Shown one piece after another: positions 1-8,366 of a stretch of DNA of 38,994 bases. Position 1 is the first letter of the stretch; each line of letters begins with the position of its first letter. Both the position numbers and the translations under genes were made by a program. This DNA comes from an uncultured bacterium (GTDB taxonomy: Bacteria; Acidobacteriota; Thermoanaerobaculia; Multivoradales; JAHEKO01). The notes beneath the pieces were generated by a model. That model ran no database searches. It was not told the DNA's origin and saw only the letters and a program-made list of their open reading frames with translations. The DNA is taken from the NCBI GenBank assembly GCA_905479655.1, contig CAJQNK010000191.1, positions 1 to 38,994 on the forward strand. The letters run 5' to 3'.

Positions 1-186
1 GGCGACCGCAGCGGCCGTATCCGGACCTACAACTTCCCGCAGAACCGGGTGACCGATCATCGCATCGGTCTCACGATCCACCGGCTGCCGGCCGTCCTCG
101 AGGGGGACCTCGACGACCTGATCGACCCGCTCGCGAGCCACTTCCAGGCCGAGGAGATGCAGCGGTCCGCGGCCGCGGCCGGATGA
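1..186 (+). CDS. prfA: Peptide chain release factor 1, C-terminal end (partial)
   Basis: The window opens inside this gene; the last 61 codons are present and end in TGA. The product releases finished peptides from the ribosome at UAA and UAG codons. The visible part contains the family's C-terminal signature ([17 protein letters not shown]) and the usual acidic tail ([12 protein letters not shown]). The GGQ catalytic loop and codon-recognition domain lie upstream of the window. prmC, which methylates the GGQ glutamine of release factors, follows about 1.1 kb downstream on the same strand, the usual prfA-prmC association, here split by a lipoprotein gene. Identification is secure despite truncation by the window edge. 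Confidence 0.93.
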   Translation, partial: GDRSGRIRTYNFPQNRVTDHRIGLTIHRLPAVLEGDLDDLIDPLASHFQAEEMQRSAAAAG

Positions 187-236
187 CCGGACGCGTCCTG
201 GCACGCCGTTCGCAAGGCATATAGACGACGTCCGAA

Positions 237-252
237 CCCCGGAGGACCGGGG
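237..252. terminator. GC hairpin between prfA and the lipoprotein gene
   Basis: CCCCGG-AGGA-CCGGGG is a perfect 6-bp stem with a 4-nt loop, 51 nt past the prfA stop and 30 nt before the next start codon. There is no T-run, so it is either a weak terminator or a 5' leader hairpin. A TATAGA at 220-225 just upstream could be a -10 box, which would put the hairpin in the leader of the lipoprotein mRNA. The palindrome is directly visible; its function is inferred. Confidence 0.3.
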
Positions 253-281
253 CCGACCCTACGGACGACTGGAGGTTTGCC

Positions 282-1259
282 ATGCAGCGCGCGATCCACC
301 GCGTTTCTTTCGGATTCCTGGCCCTGGTGCTCCTGTTGGCCGCCGCCTGCGGCGGCCAGGGAGACGCCGACCCGATGGCCGCAGCCGACTATTCCGCCGA
401 TTCCACCACGTCCTCGTCGACCGTCGAAGAGGACGCTGCCGGGCAGTCGACCCCGGAGACGGCCGAAGCGGCCGACGACGAGACCGCCACTCTGGCGGAG
501 CAGGAGGCCGAGCTCGACCGCCGGGCTCGCGAGCTGGCCGTCGCCGAGCGACGTGCCGATCTCGATCGACGAGAGAAGGCGCTCGAGAAGCCCGCGACGA
601 CCCGGACGCAGAAGTACGAGCCCCAGCCCCAGCCGGAACCCCAGCCCCAACCGGAGCCCGAGTCCGAGCCGGAGCCCGAGGTCGCGTGGGCGCCCGAGCC
701 CTACGTCGAGCCGGCGCCGGAGCCCCGACGGGTCCCGGTGACGGTGCCGGCGGGCACGCGCCTGGAGGTCGAGGTCCTGGGCGGGCTCTCGAGTGACACC
801 AGCCAGCCCGGCGACAGCGTCGACGGGCGCCTCGCGGTGCCCGTGACCGTGGACGGGCGGGTCGTGATCCCCGCCGGCACCCGCCTGACGGGCACCGTCA
901 CGGAGGTCGTGCCCGGCAGGAAGATCGGGGGCAAGTCTCTTCTGGGCTTCACCTTCGATCGACTCCTCCTGGACGGCGGCGAGCGCGTCACGTTGGACGC
1001 CGGCTTCGTGGAGGAGGGGAAGGGCCAGGCCAAGAAGGACGCGACCACCATCGGAGGGGCCGCGGCGGGTGGTGCGATCCTGGGCCGCATCCTGAAGCGG
1101 GACGACAAGACGAAGGGCACCACGGTGGGCGCGATCCTCGGCGCCGCCGTGGGCACGGCCATCGCCGCGAACAACGAGGGCGACGCCGTCGTCGTGGCGC
1201 CTGGGACCGTGATCCTGATCGAGCTGCAGCAGTGGATTCGCGTGACCGTCCTGGAGTAG
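282..1259 (+). CDS. Gly-zipper lipoprotein with Pro/Glu/Gln-rich stalk
   Basis: 325 aa, unrecognised by name. The N-terminus has a lipoprotein signal with lipobox LAAAC and lipidated Cys at residue 23, so it should be membrane-anchored on the periplasmic side. Residues about 70-105 are a charged heptad-like helix (EAELDRRARELAVAERR), followed by a PQPQPEPQPQPEP-type low-complexity stalk near residues 110-130. The C-terminal domain has two PAGTRL repeats and a Gly-zipper segment (TTIGGAAAGGAILG ... VGAILGAAVGTAIAA) typical of YMGG-like envelope proteins. An ATG start with GGAGG 6 nt upstream supports the chosen start. It sits between prfA and prmC. Role is probably envelope structure; no enzymatic motif is seen. 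Confidence 0.8.
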   Translation: MQRAIHRVSFGFLALVLLLAAACGGQGDADPMAAADYSADSTTSSSTVEEDAAGQSTPETAEAADDETATLAEQEAELDRRARELAVAERRADLDRREKALEKPATTRTQKYEPQPQPEPQPQPEPESEPEPEVAWAPEPYVEPAPEPRRVPVTVPAGTRLEVEVLGGLSSDTSQPGDSVDGRLAVPVTVDGRVVIPAGTRLTGTVTEVVPGRKIGGKSLLGFTFDRLLLDGGERVTLDAGFVEEGKGQAKKDATTIGGAAAGGAILGRILKRDDKTKGTTVGAILGAAVGTAIAANNEGDAVVVAPGTVILIELQQWIRVTVLE

Positions 1260-1288
1260 GTCGGCCAGCCGGTCCCGGCCTCGCGACC

Positions 1289-2131
1289 GTGGGCGAGCTC
1301 CTCGACCGGGGCGGGCGCAGACTCCTCGCCTCGGCCGCGGGCCCGCCCGCCCGCGAGGCCTATCTGCTGCTCGGGCATCTCCTGCGCTGCGACGAGGCCC
1401 ACCTCCGGGCCCGGGAGGAGGTCCCGGTGGACCCGGAGACGTCGGCGACTTTCGACGCCCTGGTGGATCGCCGGGGCCGGGGAGAGCCGGTCGCCTACCT
1501 CCTGGGTCGACGCGAGTTCTACGGTCGCGAGTTCCAGGTCGACCCCCGCGTCCTGATCCCGCGACCCGAGAGCGAGCACCTGGTGGAGGCGGCCCTCGAG
1601 CTGCCGCTCCCCCCGCGGCCCCGCTTCCTCGACGTGGGCACCGGCTCGGGCTGCCTGGCCGTGACCCTCGCCCTCGAGCTGGCAGGCTCGACCGGCGTGG
1701 CGACGGACCGTCACCCCGGCGCCCTGGCGGTGGCGAGGGCCAACGCCCACGCTCTCGGCGCCCACCGGCTGGTCCTCGCAGCCGGCGATCTCGCCGGCTC
1801 CCTGCGCCTGCCGATCTTCGACCTCGTGGTGGCCAACCTGCCCTACGTCGCCCCCGACGCTCCCGATCTCGAGGCCGACGTCCGGGCCTTCGAGCCGGCG
1901 GCGGCCCTGTTCGCGGAAGAGGGCGGGCTGGCCCTCGTGCGCGGCCTCCTGGCGCAGCTGCGCGCCCTCAGGCCCGGTACGCCGGTGGTGCTCGAGATCG
2001 GCTACGACCAGGCGGACGCGGTGCGTTCCGATGCGTCCCGCGCGGGCTTCGAGGTCGTGGAGATCCGACGCGACTACGCCGGTCATTCCAGGATTGTCAT
2101 ACTCGAGAGGATGGGAGCGTCGAGTGGATAG
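1289..2131 (+). CDS. prmC: Release factor glutamine methyltransferase
   Basis: SAM-dependent enzyme that N5-methylates the glutamine of the GGQ motif in release factors 1 and 2. The N-terminal helical domain has PVAYLLGRREFYG and the PRPESEHLVE segment typical of PrmC/HemK. The Rossmann glycine motif is DVGTGSGCLAV, and the catalytic (N)PPY-type motif appears as NLPY at about residues 183-186, a conservative substitution. I chose GTG at 1289 (280 aa) because homology begins near GELLDRGGRRL; an in-frame ATG at 1232 lies inside the upstream lipoprotein gene and would add 19 unlikely residues. The 3' end overlaps murA by 8 bp, indicating translational coupling. Confidence 0.92.
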   Translation: MGELLDRGGRRLLASAAGPPAREAYLLLGHLLRCDEAHLRAREEVPVDPETSATFDALVDRRGRGEPVAYLLGRREFYGREFQVDPRVLIPRPESEHLVEAALELPLPPRPRFLDVGTGSGCLAVTLALELAGSTGVATDRHPGALAVARANAHALGAHRLVLAAGDLAGSLRLPIFDLVVANLPYVAPDAPDLEADVRAFEPAAALFAEEGGLALVRGLLAQLRALRPGTPVVLEIGYDQADAVRSDASRAGFEVVEIRRDYAGHSRIVILERMGASSG

Positions 2132-3392
2132 GTTTCGTATCGAGGGGCCCTGCCGGCTCCGGGGGAGCGTGACGGCCGCGGGCGCCAAGAACGCCGCCCT
2201 GCCCGCGCTCGCCGCCTGCCTGCTCACCGAAGCGCCGGTCGAGCTGACGAGAGTCCCCCGGGTGCGGGACATCGAGACCATGCGCCAGCTCCTGCACCAT
2301 CTCGGCGTGGTCAGCGAGTCGACCGACGAGGGCGTGCGGCTCCAGTGCACGGGCCTCCCGACCACGGACGACGCGCCCTACCAGCTGGTCAAGAAGATGC
2401 GCGCGAGCGCCCTGGTTCTCGGGCCCCTGGTGGCGCGCCTCGGCCATGCCCGCGTCTCGTTGCCCGGCGGCTGCGCCATCGGTGTGCGCCCCATCGACCA
2501 GCACCTGGCGGGACTCGAGGCGCTAGGCGCCGAGGTGGCCCTGGAACACGGCTATGTCACCGCCACGGCTCGGCGCCTCGTCGGCACGACCTTCCGCTTC
2601 TCGAACCCGACCGTCGGGGGCACCGAGAACCTGATGATGGCCGCCTGCCTCGCCCACGGCACGACCGTCCTGGAGAACTGCGCGCGGGAGCCCGAGATCG
2701 TGGACCTCGCCCGCCTCCTGACCGAGATGGGGGCGCAGCTGCGGGGCGCGGGGTCGGAGCGGATCGAGATCCAGGGTGTGGACACGCTGGGATCGGCCCG
2801 TCACCCGATCGTCGGCGACCGTATCGAGGCCGGCACCTACCTCATCGGCGCGGCGATCACGCTGGGCGACGTGACCGTACGACACGCCAAGGCCGCCGAT
2901 CTGGCACCACTCCTGGAGAAGCTGGCCGACTGCGGCTGCCACGTCGAGACCGATGCCGACGGCCTCCGGGTCCGGGCCGAGCAGTCGCTCGTCCCCTGCG
3001 ACGTTGCCACGGCTCCTCACCCCGGCTTCCCCACCGACCTCCAGGCTCAGCTCATGGCGCTCATGACCCAGGCCGTCGGGACCGCCTCCATCGAGGAGAC
3101 GGTGTTCGAGAACCGCTTCCAGCACGTGCCCGAGCTCCACCGCATGGGCGCCGACATCCGGGTGAACGGGAGTCACGCGACGATCCACGGCCCCTCCCGC
3201 CTGTCCGGGGCGAACGTGATGGCCACCGATCTTCGCGCGTCGGCGAGCCTCGTGCTCGCGGCCCTGGCCGCCGAGGGTACCACCGTCGTGGACCGGATCT
3301 ACCACCTCGATCGCGGCTACGAGTCGATGGAACTGAAATTGCAGTCTCTCGGGGCGCGGGTGGAGCGCATTCGCTCCTCCCCGGCCGCCTGA
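2124..3392 (+). CDS. murA: UDP-N-acetylglucosamine 1-carboxyvinyltransferase
   Basis: First committed cytoplasmic step of peptidoglycan synthesis: transfers enolpyruvate from PEP to UDP-GlcNAc. 422 aa, standard length. Visible hallmarks are the KN pair at residues 22-23 (AGAKNAALPALAA), the fosfomycin-target loop LPGGCAIGVRPIDQH with Cys117 intact, and FPTDLQAQLMAL carrying the catalytic Asp. Cys at 117 predicts fosfomycin sensitivity of the enzyme itself. GTG at 2124 (VDRFRIEGP) is the family-like start; the reading frame stays open further upstream inside prmC, but that part is shadow. It overlaps prmC by 8 bp and precedes a lytic transglycosylase, making a small wall-related stretch. Confidence 0.97.
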   Translation: MDRFRIEGPCRLRGSVTAAGAKNAALPALAACLLTEAPVELTRVPRVRDIETMRQLLHHLGVVSESTDEGVRLQCTGLPTTDDAPYQLVKKMRASALVLGPLVARLGHARVSLPGGCAIGVRPIDQHLAGLEALGAEVALEHGYVTATARRLVGTTFRFSNPTVGGTENLMMAACLAHGTTVLENCAREPEIVDLARLLTEMGAQLRGAGSERIEIQGVDTLGSARHPIVGDRIEAGTYLIGAAITLGDVTVRHAKAADLAPLLEKLADCGCHVETDADGLRVRAEQSLVPCDVATAPHPGFPTDLQAQLMALMTQAVGTASIEETVFENRFQHVPELHRMGADIRVNGSHATIHGPSRLSGANVMATDLRASASLVLAALAAEGTTVVDRIYHLDRGYESMELKLQSLGARVERIRSSPAA

Positions 3393-3421
3393 AGCGGCCG
3401 TTGGCTCCCCGAGGTCGAAAC

Positions 3422-5731
3422 TTGCCCCGTCGCCCGCTCCATCTGAGGAAGAGGTTTCTCGCGCCGTCGCTGGCCCTGGGCCTGCTCGTCTCCGCCGTGT
3501 CGCTCGAGGCGCAGGAGTCCGACGCAGGCGTCGCCACCATCGACCCGCGTCTACCCCTGGTCTCCCTGCTGTTCGAGGGCCGCGATCGCGAGGCCCTGCA
3601 GGCGGCGCGACGACTTCTGGAGAGCGAGCCGCAGGCCGCGAGCTGGGGCCTCGAGTACCTGCGGGGGCACCTCCTGGAGGAGATGGAGCGGCACGAGGAG
3701 GCGTCGCAGGCCTTCGCCGCCGCACTGAACCGGGCGCCCCGCCTGGCGGATCGCGCGCGACTTCATCTGGCCCGGAGCCAGGAGCGCCTGGGGCACCCGG
3801 AGGTGGCGGCGGGACTCCTCGCGACCCTCCTTGCGAGCGAGGTCGCGGAGGAGCTCGAGCGACCGGCCAGCGAGCTCCTGCTCTCGGCCCTGAAACGGGG
3901 CGGGGACTGTCGCCTCCTGGGCAAGGCGGTCGACTGGCCCCTCGCGGAGACGGCGCGGCGCCTGATCTCCTTCGCCCGCGCCGAGTGCGCTCTCCGCGTC
4001 GGCGACCCCGTGCGGGCCAGAGAGCTCCTGGGCGACCTGCTGTCGGAGTCCATCGAGGACGCGGCCGCCCGGCTGGCGGCCGACCGGCTGGCCGGACTGG
4101 GCCCCCTGTCGCGCGAGTCCGCGCTGCGCGTCGGCTTGACGTTCCACGAACACCGGGAGTTCGAACGGGCCACCCGCCACCTCTCGACGGCCTTCGACGG
4201 AGACGACGGGCACAGCCGGCTGCGCAACGAGGAGTACGACGCGCACTACGCGCTGGGCCGGTCTCTCTTCTGGCGCGGGTTCTGGGAGGAGGCGGCGGAT
4301 GTCTTCGCCAACCTGGCTGGGCGGTCCTCCGGAGCCGACGTAGCCGCCCGCGCCCGCTACCAGCAGGGCCGCTCGCTGGAGCTCGCCGGCGACTGGAACG
4401 GCGCCGCCCGCGCCTTCGGTCTCGCCTGGGAGGCCGAGCCTACGGGCAGCTTCTCCGGCGCGGCTCTGCTCTCGACCCTCCGCCTGCGCTGGCGCAGCGG
4501 CAAGGAGGAGGAGGCTCTGCCGCTGTACGAGCAGTTGGGGCACGACCGTCGTTGGCGGGACAACCAGCGCCGCGCCGCCCTCTTCCTCGCCTCCTCGGAC
4601 CTGGTCCGGGGACGGTCGGATCGGGCCGCGGGGTGGCTGGCCACCGCGGCGAGCGGCACCAGCGAGTCGAACGTCGAGGCCGCCTACTGGCTCGGCCGGC
4701 TCGCCGAGCTCCAGGGGCTTCGGACGACCGCGGTCGCACGCTACCTGGAGGCCGTCGAAGACGACCCGTACCACCCCATCGCCCAGGCGGCCGCGATCCG
4801 GCTCCTCCGGCCCGAGCTCGCGGCTGCAGCGCGCCTCGAGGCCCGCCGACGGGCCGAGAGAGGACGACCGGACGAGCTGTACAGGGCCTGGCTCCTGACC
4901 CGGGGTACGGCGGAGAGCCCGGAGTACTCCCGCCGGCTTCTCTCGGAGCTCGCCGCGCAACCGCGCGTCAGACCCTACCTTGCGATCGCGGCCGTGCCCC
5001 CCGAGAAGTGGTCGTTGTGGCGCGAGGGAGCCGCCCAGGGAGACGAGGAGCTGCTCCTGCGAATCGGACTGTGGGGCGAGGCGGAGGAGGCCGTGCGTCG
5101 CCACTTCCCTCTCGACGAGCCGAACCTCGCCCTCACGGGCAGCCGCCTTCTCGGCCTCGGCGGTCTCCCCCACCGGTCGCTCTACGTCGCCGAGGTCCTG
5201 CGCGACCGGGTGCCGGCCGATCTCCCGCCACCCTTCCTTCCCGTGGGGCTCCGTCTGCTGCTCTACCCTCTGCCGTGGGCCGATCGGATCGCCGGCGAGG
5301 CCCGACGCCAGGGGATCGAGATCGAGCTCCTCGCCGCCGTCATCCGGGAGGAGAGCCGGTTCGACGCGGACGCCGTCTCCGCGGCGCAGGCGCGGGGACT
5401 CACCCAGTTCGTCTACCCCACCGCCCGGCAGATGGCCGCCGAGATCGGACTCGGCGAGATCGAGCCCCGCGACCTCGGGGACCCGGCCGTGGCCATCGCC
5501 TTGGGAGCGGCGTACCTGGCCCAGCTCCGGCAGCGGTTCGCCGGCCACACGGCCATGGCGCTGGCCGCCTACAACGCCGGCGAGCCCCAGGCGGACCTGT
5601 GGCGGGTCTACTGCTACAGCCGTGAGCCCGAGGAGTACTACACCAAGGTGGGATTCACGGAGACCCGGGGCTATCTGCGCAAGGTCCTGGCGAGCCGGGC
5701 GCAGTACCTCGAGATCTACTCGGGGCGCTGA
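3422..5731 (+). CDS. Secreted Slt70-like lytic transglycosylase with TPR-like repeats
   Basis: 769 aa. A basic N-terminus followed by a hydrophobic stretch (FLAPSLALGLLVSAVSLEAQ) is a Sec signal. About 550 residues of helical TPR/superhelical repeats (for example AYWLGRLAELQG) form a scaffold like the doughnut domain of Slt70. The C-terminal SLT domain has AAVIREESRFD with catalytic Glu at about residue 644, GLTQFVYPTA in place of the usual GLMQ(I/L)MPxTA, and MALAAYNAGE. It should cleave peptidoglycan glycan strands to 1,6-anhydro products in the periplasm. TTG at 3422 is chosen because GAGG lies about 7 nt upstream and it starts the signal peptide; TTG at 3401 is an alternative. The frame is open far upstream across murA, which is shadow. 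It ends by overlapping the convergent gene by 16 bp. Confidence 0.9.
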   Translation: MPRRPLHLRKRFLAPSLALGLLVSAVSLEAQESDAGVATIDPRLPLVSLLFEGRDREALQAARRLLESEPQAASWGLEYLRGHLLEEMERHEEASQAFAAALNRAPRLADRARLHLARSQERLGHPEVAAGLLATLLASEVAEELERPASELLLSALKRGGDCRLLGKAVDWPLAETARRLISFARAECALRVGDPVRARELLGDLLSESIEDAAARLAADRLAGLGPLSRESALRVGLTFHEHREFERATRHLSTAFDGDDGHSRLRNEEYDAHYALGRSLFWRGFWEEAADVFANLAGRSSGADVAARARYQQGRSLELAGDWNGAARAFGLAWEAEPTGSFSGAALLSTLRLRWRSGKEEEALPLYEQLGHDRRWRDNQRRAALFLASSDLVRGRSDRAAGWLATAASGTSESNVEAAYWLGRLAELQGLRTTAVARYLEAVEDDPYHPIAQAAAIRLLRPELAAAARLEARRRAERGRPDELYRAWLLTRGTAESPEYSRRLLSELAAQPRVRPYLAIAAVPPEKWSLWREGAAQGDEELLLRIGLWGEAEEAVRRHFPLDEPNLALTGSRLLGLGGLPHRSLYVAEVLRDRVPADLPPPFLPVGLRLLLYPLPWADRIAGEARRQGIEIELLAAVIREESRFDADAVSAAQARGLTQFVYPTARQMAAEIGLGEIEPRDLGDPAVAIALGAAYLAQLRQRFAGHTAMALAAYNAGEPQADLWRVYCYSREPEEYYTKVGFTETRGYLRKVLASRAQYLEIYSGR

Positions 5732-6495
5732 CGGGTGGAGCCGACGACGGGCGGCAGCCCCTCGTGGCCCCGCTCGAAGTAGTCGATCACGTCGGCCTCG
5801 GCCCGCAGCTCCCCGGTCCAGCGGGCGATCTCCTCGTTGAGCCGCCCCTCCTTGAGCAGGGCGCGGATCGGCTCCCTCACCTCGTCGATCCGCGGGAGGG
5901 GCTCCCCGAGGTCGGCCATCTCGGGGGTCAGCACCTCCTCGTAGTAGGCCTGGATGTCGTCGAGGCTCACGAAGATCCTGGGCCCGAGACGCTCCTCGAC
6001 GTAGACGACGACCATGAGCTGGCGGGCCAGGAGCTGTCGCAGCCCCTGGGGGTCGAGGTCGACCTCCCGCAGGGCCTCGGCGAGGCCCTGCGGCCCCCCC
6101 AGACGTTCCTCGACGGCCCGATACTGCTCCTCCACCTCCTCGACGGGGACCTGGGCGAAGCCGAAACGGTCGATCTCGTGGAAGCGCAGCCGCTGCTCGA
6201 CGAGGGCCTCGAGGACCCGCCGCCGGAGGGCCTCGTCGTCCTCGCCCTCCAAGGGCTCCATGAGACCCAGGGCGACGACCTGCCGCAGGTCGGAGTCGAG
6301 GATCGGGTCGTCGTCGACCACGGCCAGGATCCGGTCCTCGGGCACGGGGCCGCCCGCTTCGGACGGTTGGGCCGCGGGCTGCCGGGCCCCGGCGCCCGCT
6401 CCACCGGCGAGGCCGAGCACGACCGTCAGCAGAGCCGCCGAGGCGGCGCGGAGAGTGTGGCGTCGAGGGGCGGTCACGAGAGGCGATGCTAGCAT
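5716..6495 (-). CDS. SurA-like periplasmic chaperone without PPIase domain
   Basis: 259 aa. The N-terminus is a signal peptide (LRAASAALLTVVLGLAGGAGAGA). The mature part begins with RILAVVDDDPILDSDLRQV, the typical SurA_N/parvulin-family entry, and continues as helices with a long charged segment (LVEQRLRFHEIDRFGF). The protein ends where a parvulin rotamase domain would normally begin or follow, so it looks like a chaperone-only member that could hold outer-membrane or secreted proteins. Start is ATG at 6495; GTG at 6477 is possible. The 3' end overlaps the lytic transglycosylase gene tail to tail. It diverges from rsmI with about 50 bp between starts. Substrate is unknown. Confidence 0.75.
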   Translation of the reverse strand: MLASPLVTAPRRHTLRAASAALLTVVLGLAGGAGAGARQPAAQPSEAGGPVPEDRILAVVDDDPILDSDLRQVVALGLMEPLEGEDDEALRRRVLEALVEQRLRFHEIDRFGFAQVPVEEVEEQYRAVEERLGGPQGLAEALREVDLDPQGLRQLLARQLMVVVYVEERLGPRIFVSLDDIQAYYEEVLTPEMADLGEPLPRIDEVREPIRALLKEGRLNEEIARWTGELRAEADVIDYFERGHEGLPPVVGSTRQRPE

Positions 6496-6545
6496 GCAGC
6501 GGACCGCTCGAGGCCCCGCAGAGCCGAGCCCCGGGCCTGAAGCCC

Positions 6546-7220
6546 ATGCCTGGTCGCCTCGTCATCGTCGCCACGCCGATCGGCAATCTGGAGGACCTCT
6601 CGGCCCGCGCGCGACGGGCGCTGGAGGAGGCCGACCTGGTGGCCTGCGAGGACACCCGGCACACGGGGCGCCTGCTCTCCGCGCTGGGCATCCGCACCCC
6701 GATGCTGTCGCTCCACGAGCACAACGAGGAGCGGCGGCTGCCCCGGCTGATGGCGACGCTGGAGAGCGGCGGCACGGTGGCGATGGCGTCGGACGCGGGC
6801 ACGCCCCTGCTCTCGGACCCGGGGTTCCCCCTGGTGCGCGAGGCGATCCGCCGTGGCATCCGGGTGGAGCCGATCCCCGGCCCCTCGGCCATCCTGGCCG
6901 CCCTGGTTGCCAGCGGCCTGCCGCCCTACCCGTTCACCTTCGTGGGATTCCCGCCACCCAAGGCCGGGCGCAAGCGCCGCTTCCTCGAACGCTTCCGGAC
7001 CCTCGACCACACCCTCGTGCTGTACGAGTCGCCGCACCGGATCCTCACGACCCTCGAGGCCGCCGAGGAGGTCCTCGGAGACCGGCCCGCCGCCATCGGC
7101 CGCGAGCTCACCAAGCTGCACGAGGAGATCCTGCGCGGCCCGCTCTCGGAGCTGCGGCACGAGCTGGCCGACCGACCGAAGCTCAAGGGAGAGTTCGTGC
7201 TGGTCGTCGGCGGCGCCTGA
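6546..7220 (+). CDS. rsmI: 16S rRNA (cytidine1402-2'-O)-methyltransferase
   Basis: SAM-dependent tetrapyrrole-methylase-fold enzyme that 2'-O-methylates C1402 in the decoding centre of 16S rRNA. 224 aa. Motifs are LVIVATPIGNLEDLS at the N-terminus, CEDTRHTGRLL, the SDAGTPLLSDPG loop and IPGPSAILAAL, all standard for RsmI, followed by FVGFPPPKAGRK. ATG at 6546 is chosen because the family starts directly at the MPGRLVIVATP strand; an in-frame ATG at 6486 would add 20 non-conserved residues and overlap the divergent gene. Ends in a palindrome shared with mnmA. Confidence 0.95.
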   Translation: MPGRLVIVATPIGNLEDLSARARRALEEADLVACEDTRHTGRLLSALGIRTPMLSLHEHNEERRLPRLMATLESGGTVAMASDAGTPLLSDPGFPLVREAIRRGIRVEPIPGPSAILAALVASGLPPYPFTFVGFPPPKAGRKRRFLERFRTLDHTLVLYESPHRILTTLEAAEEVLGDRPAAIGRELTKLHEEILRGPLSELRHELADRPKLKGEFVLVVGGA

Positions 7221-7246
7221 CCGCGGCCGCCCCCGCGACCGTCAGG
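7216..7246. terminator. Probable bidirectional terminator between rsmI and mnmA
   Basis: CCTGAC at 7216-7221 pairs with GTCAGG at 7241-7246, and the stem can extend inward through CGCGG/CCGCG with a 3-nt bulge. It contains the rsmI stop codon and lies just beyond the mnmA stop on the other strand. No U-tract is present, so the terminator role is inferred from convergent placement. Confidence 0.45.
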
Positions 7247-7250
7247 GCGA

Positions 7251-8366
7251 TCAGACCGGCAGGGACCGGTCGATCCAGCAGCCTCCCAGGACCCGCGTCC
7301 CGTCGTAGAAGACGGCCGCCTGGCCCGGGGTCACCCCGTCCTGCGGCTCGGCGAACCGCACCTCCGCCCGGCGGCCCGCGGCCGTCGGACGAACCGTCGC
7401 GGCGACCCCCGGGTGGCGCGAACGGATCCGCACCGAGACCTCCCGCACACCCTCCGGCGGAGCGCCGATCCAGTGGAGATCGCGCCCCTCGAGACCGGAG
7501 GCCGCGAGCGCCTCGCGCCCGCCGACGGTCACGCGATTGCGGCCCGCGTCGATGCCCAGGACGTAGAGCCGTTCGCCGGCGGAGACCCCCAGCCCCCGCC
7601 GCTGGCCGACGGTGTAGCGGTAGTAGGGCTCGCCGTGCCCGAGGCCGCGTCCCTCCCGGTCGACGATCCGGGCGGGTCCCGCCCCCGCCCCCGCGGCGCC
7701 ACCCGCCGGGGCGAAGCGCTCGGGACGCTCGGCCGCCTGCTCCTCGACGAACTCCCTGACGCCTCCGGGAACGAAGCAGATCTCCATGCTCTCGCCCTTC
7801 TCGGCGACCACGAGCCCGGCCTCCCGGGCCATCCGCCGGGTCTCGCTCTTCTCCATCCCGCCGAGGGGGAAGCGGATCCGGCGAAGCTGCTCCGGGGTCA
7901 TCTCGAACAGGTAGTAGCTCTGGTCCTTCTCCCGATCCCTGGCCGTGTGCAGCTCCGGTCCGTCGCGGCCCTCCACGATGCGCGCGTAGTGGCCGGTGGC
8001 CACCGTCTCGGCCCCCAGGGCGCGGGCTCGGTCGAGGAAGAGGTCGAACTTGATCCAGGTGTTGCAGCGGGTGCAGGGCACCGGGGTCCGGCCGGCCAGG
8101 TACTCGTCGACGAAGGGGTCCACGACGTGTCGTCGGAACTCCTCCTCCATGCGCAGGGTGTAGTGCGGGATGCCGCACTGGCCCGCGACCCGCTTGGCGT
8201 CCCCCAGGTCCAGCGCCCCGCAGCACCGACCGTGGACCGCCTCGCCGCTCCGGTCCCAGAGCAACATGGAGAGGCCGATCACCGGCCGCTCCTCACGCGA
8301 CAGGAGCCAGGCGGTGACCGAGGAGTCGAGGCCACCGCTCATGGCGACGGCGACGCGACCGTTCAT
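7251..8366 (-). CDS. mnmA: tRNA-specific 2-thiouridylase
   Basis: 371 aa. Adenylates U34 of Lys, Glu and Gln tRNAs and inserts sulfur to give s2U34. The PP-loop SGGLDSSV is at residues 10-17. The two catalytic cysteines are visible: Cys101 in PVPCTRCNTWIKF and Cys197 in MEICFVPGG. GHYARI and DQSYYLF are also family motifs. ATG at 8366 is preceded by a strong GGAGGAGG. Start and upstream stop overlap as ATGA with the cysteine desulfurase gene, so the sulfur donor and the thiolase are translationally coupled. The reading frame is open upstream, but that is shadow of the desulfurase gene. Confidence 0.96.
   Translation of the reverse strand: MNGRVAVAMSGGLDSSVTAWLLSREERPVIGLSMLLWDRSGEAVHGRCCGALDLGDAKRVAGQCGIPHYTLRMEEEFRRHVVDPFVDEYLAGRTPVPCTRCNTWIKFDLFLDRARALGAETVATGHYARIVEGRDGPELHTARDREKDQSYYLFEMTPEQLRRIRFPLGGMEKSETRRMAREAGLVVAEKGESMEICFVPGGVREFVEEQAAERPERFAPAGGAAGAGAGPARIVDREGRGLGHGEPYYRYTVGQRRGLGVSAGERLYVLGIDAGRNRVTVGGREALAASGLEGRDLHWIGAPPEGVREVSVRIRSRHPGVAATVRPTAAGRRAEVRFAEPQDGVTPGQAAVFYDGTRVLGGCWIDRSLPV

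Noticed and set aside
3551..6892. Minus-strand open frame of about 1100 codons opposite the lytic transglycosylase
   Set aside because: Antisense to a gene with intact SLT motifs; composition is low complexity and no domain is seen.
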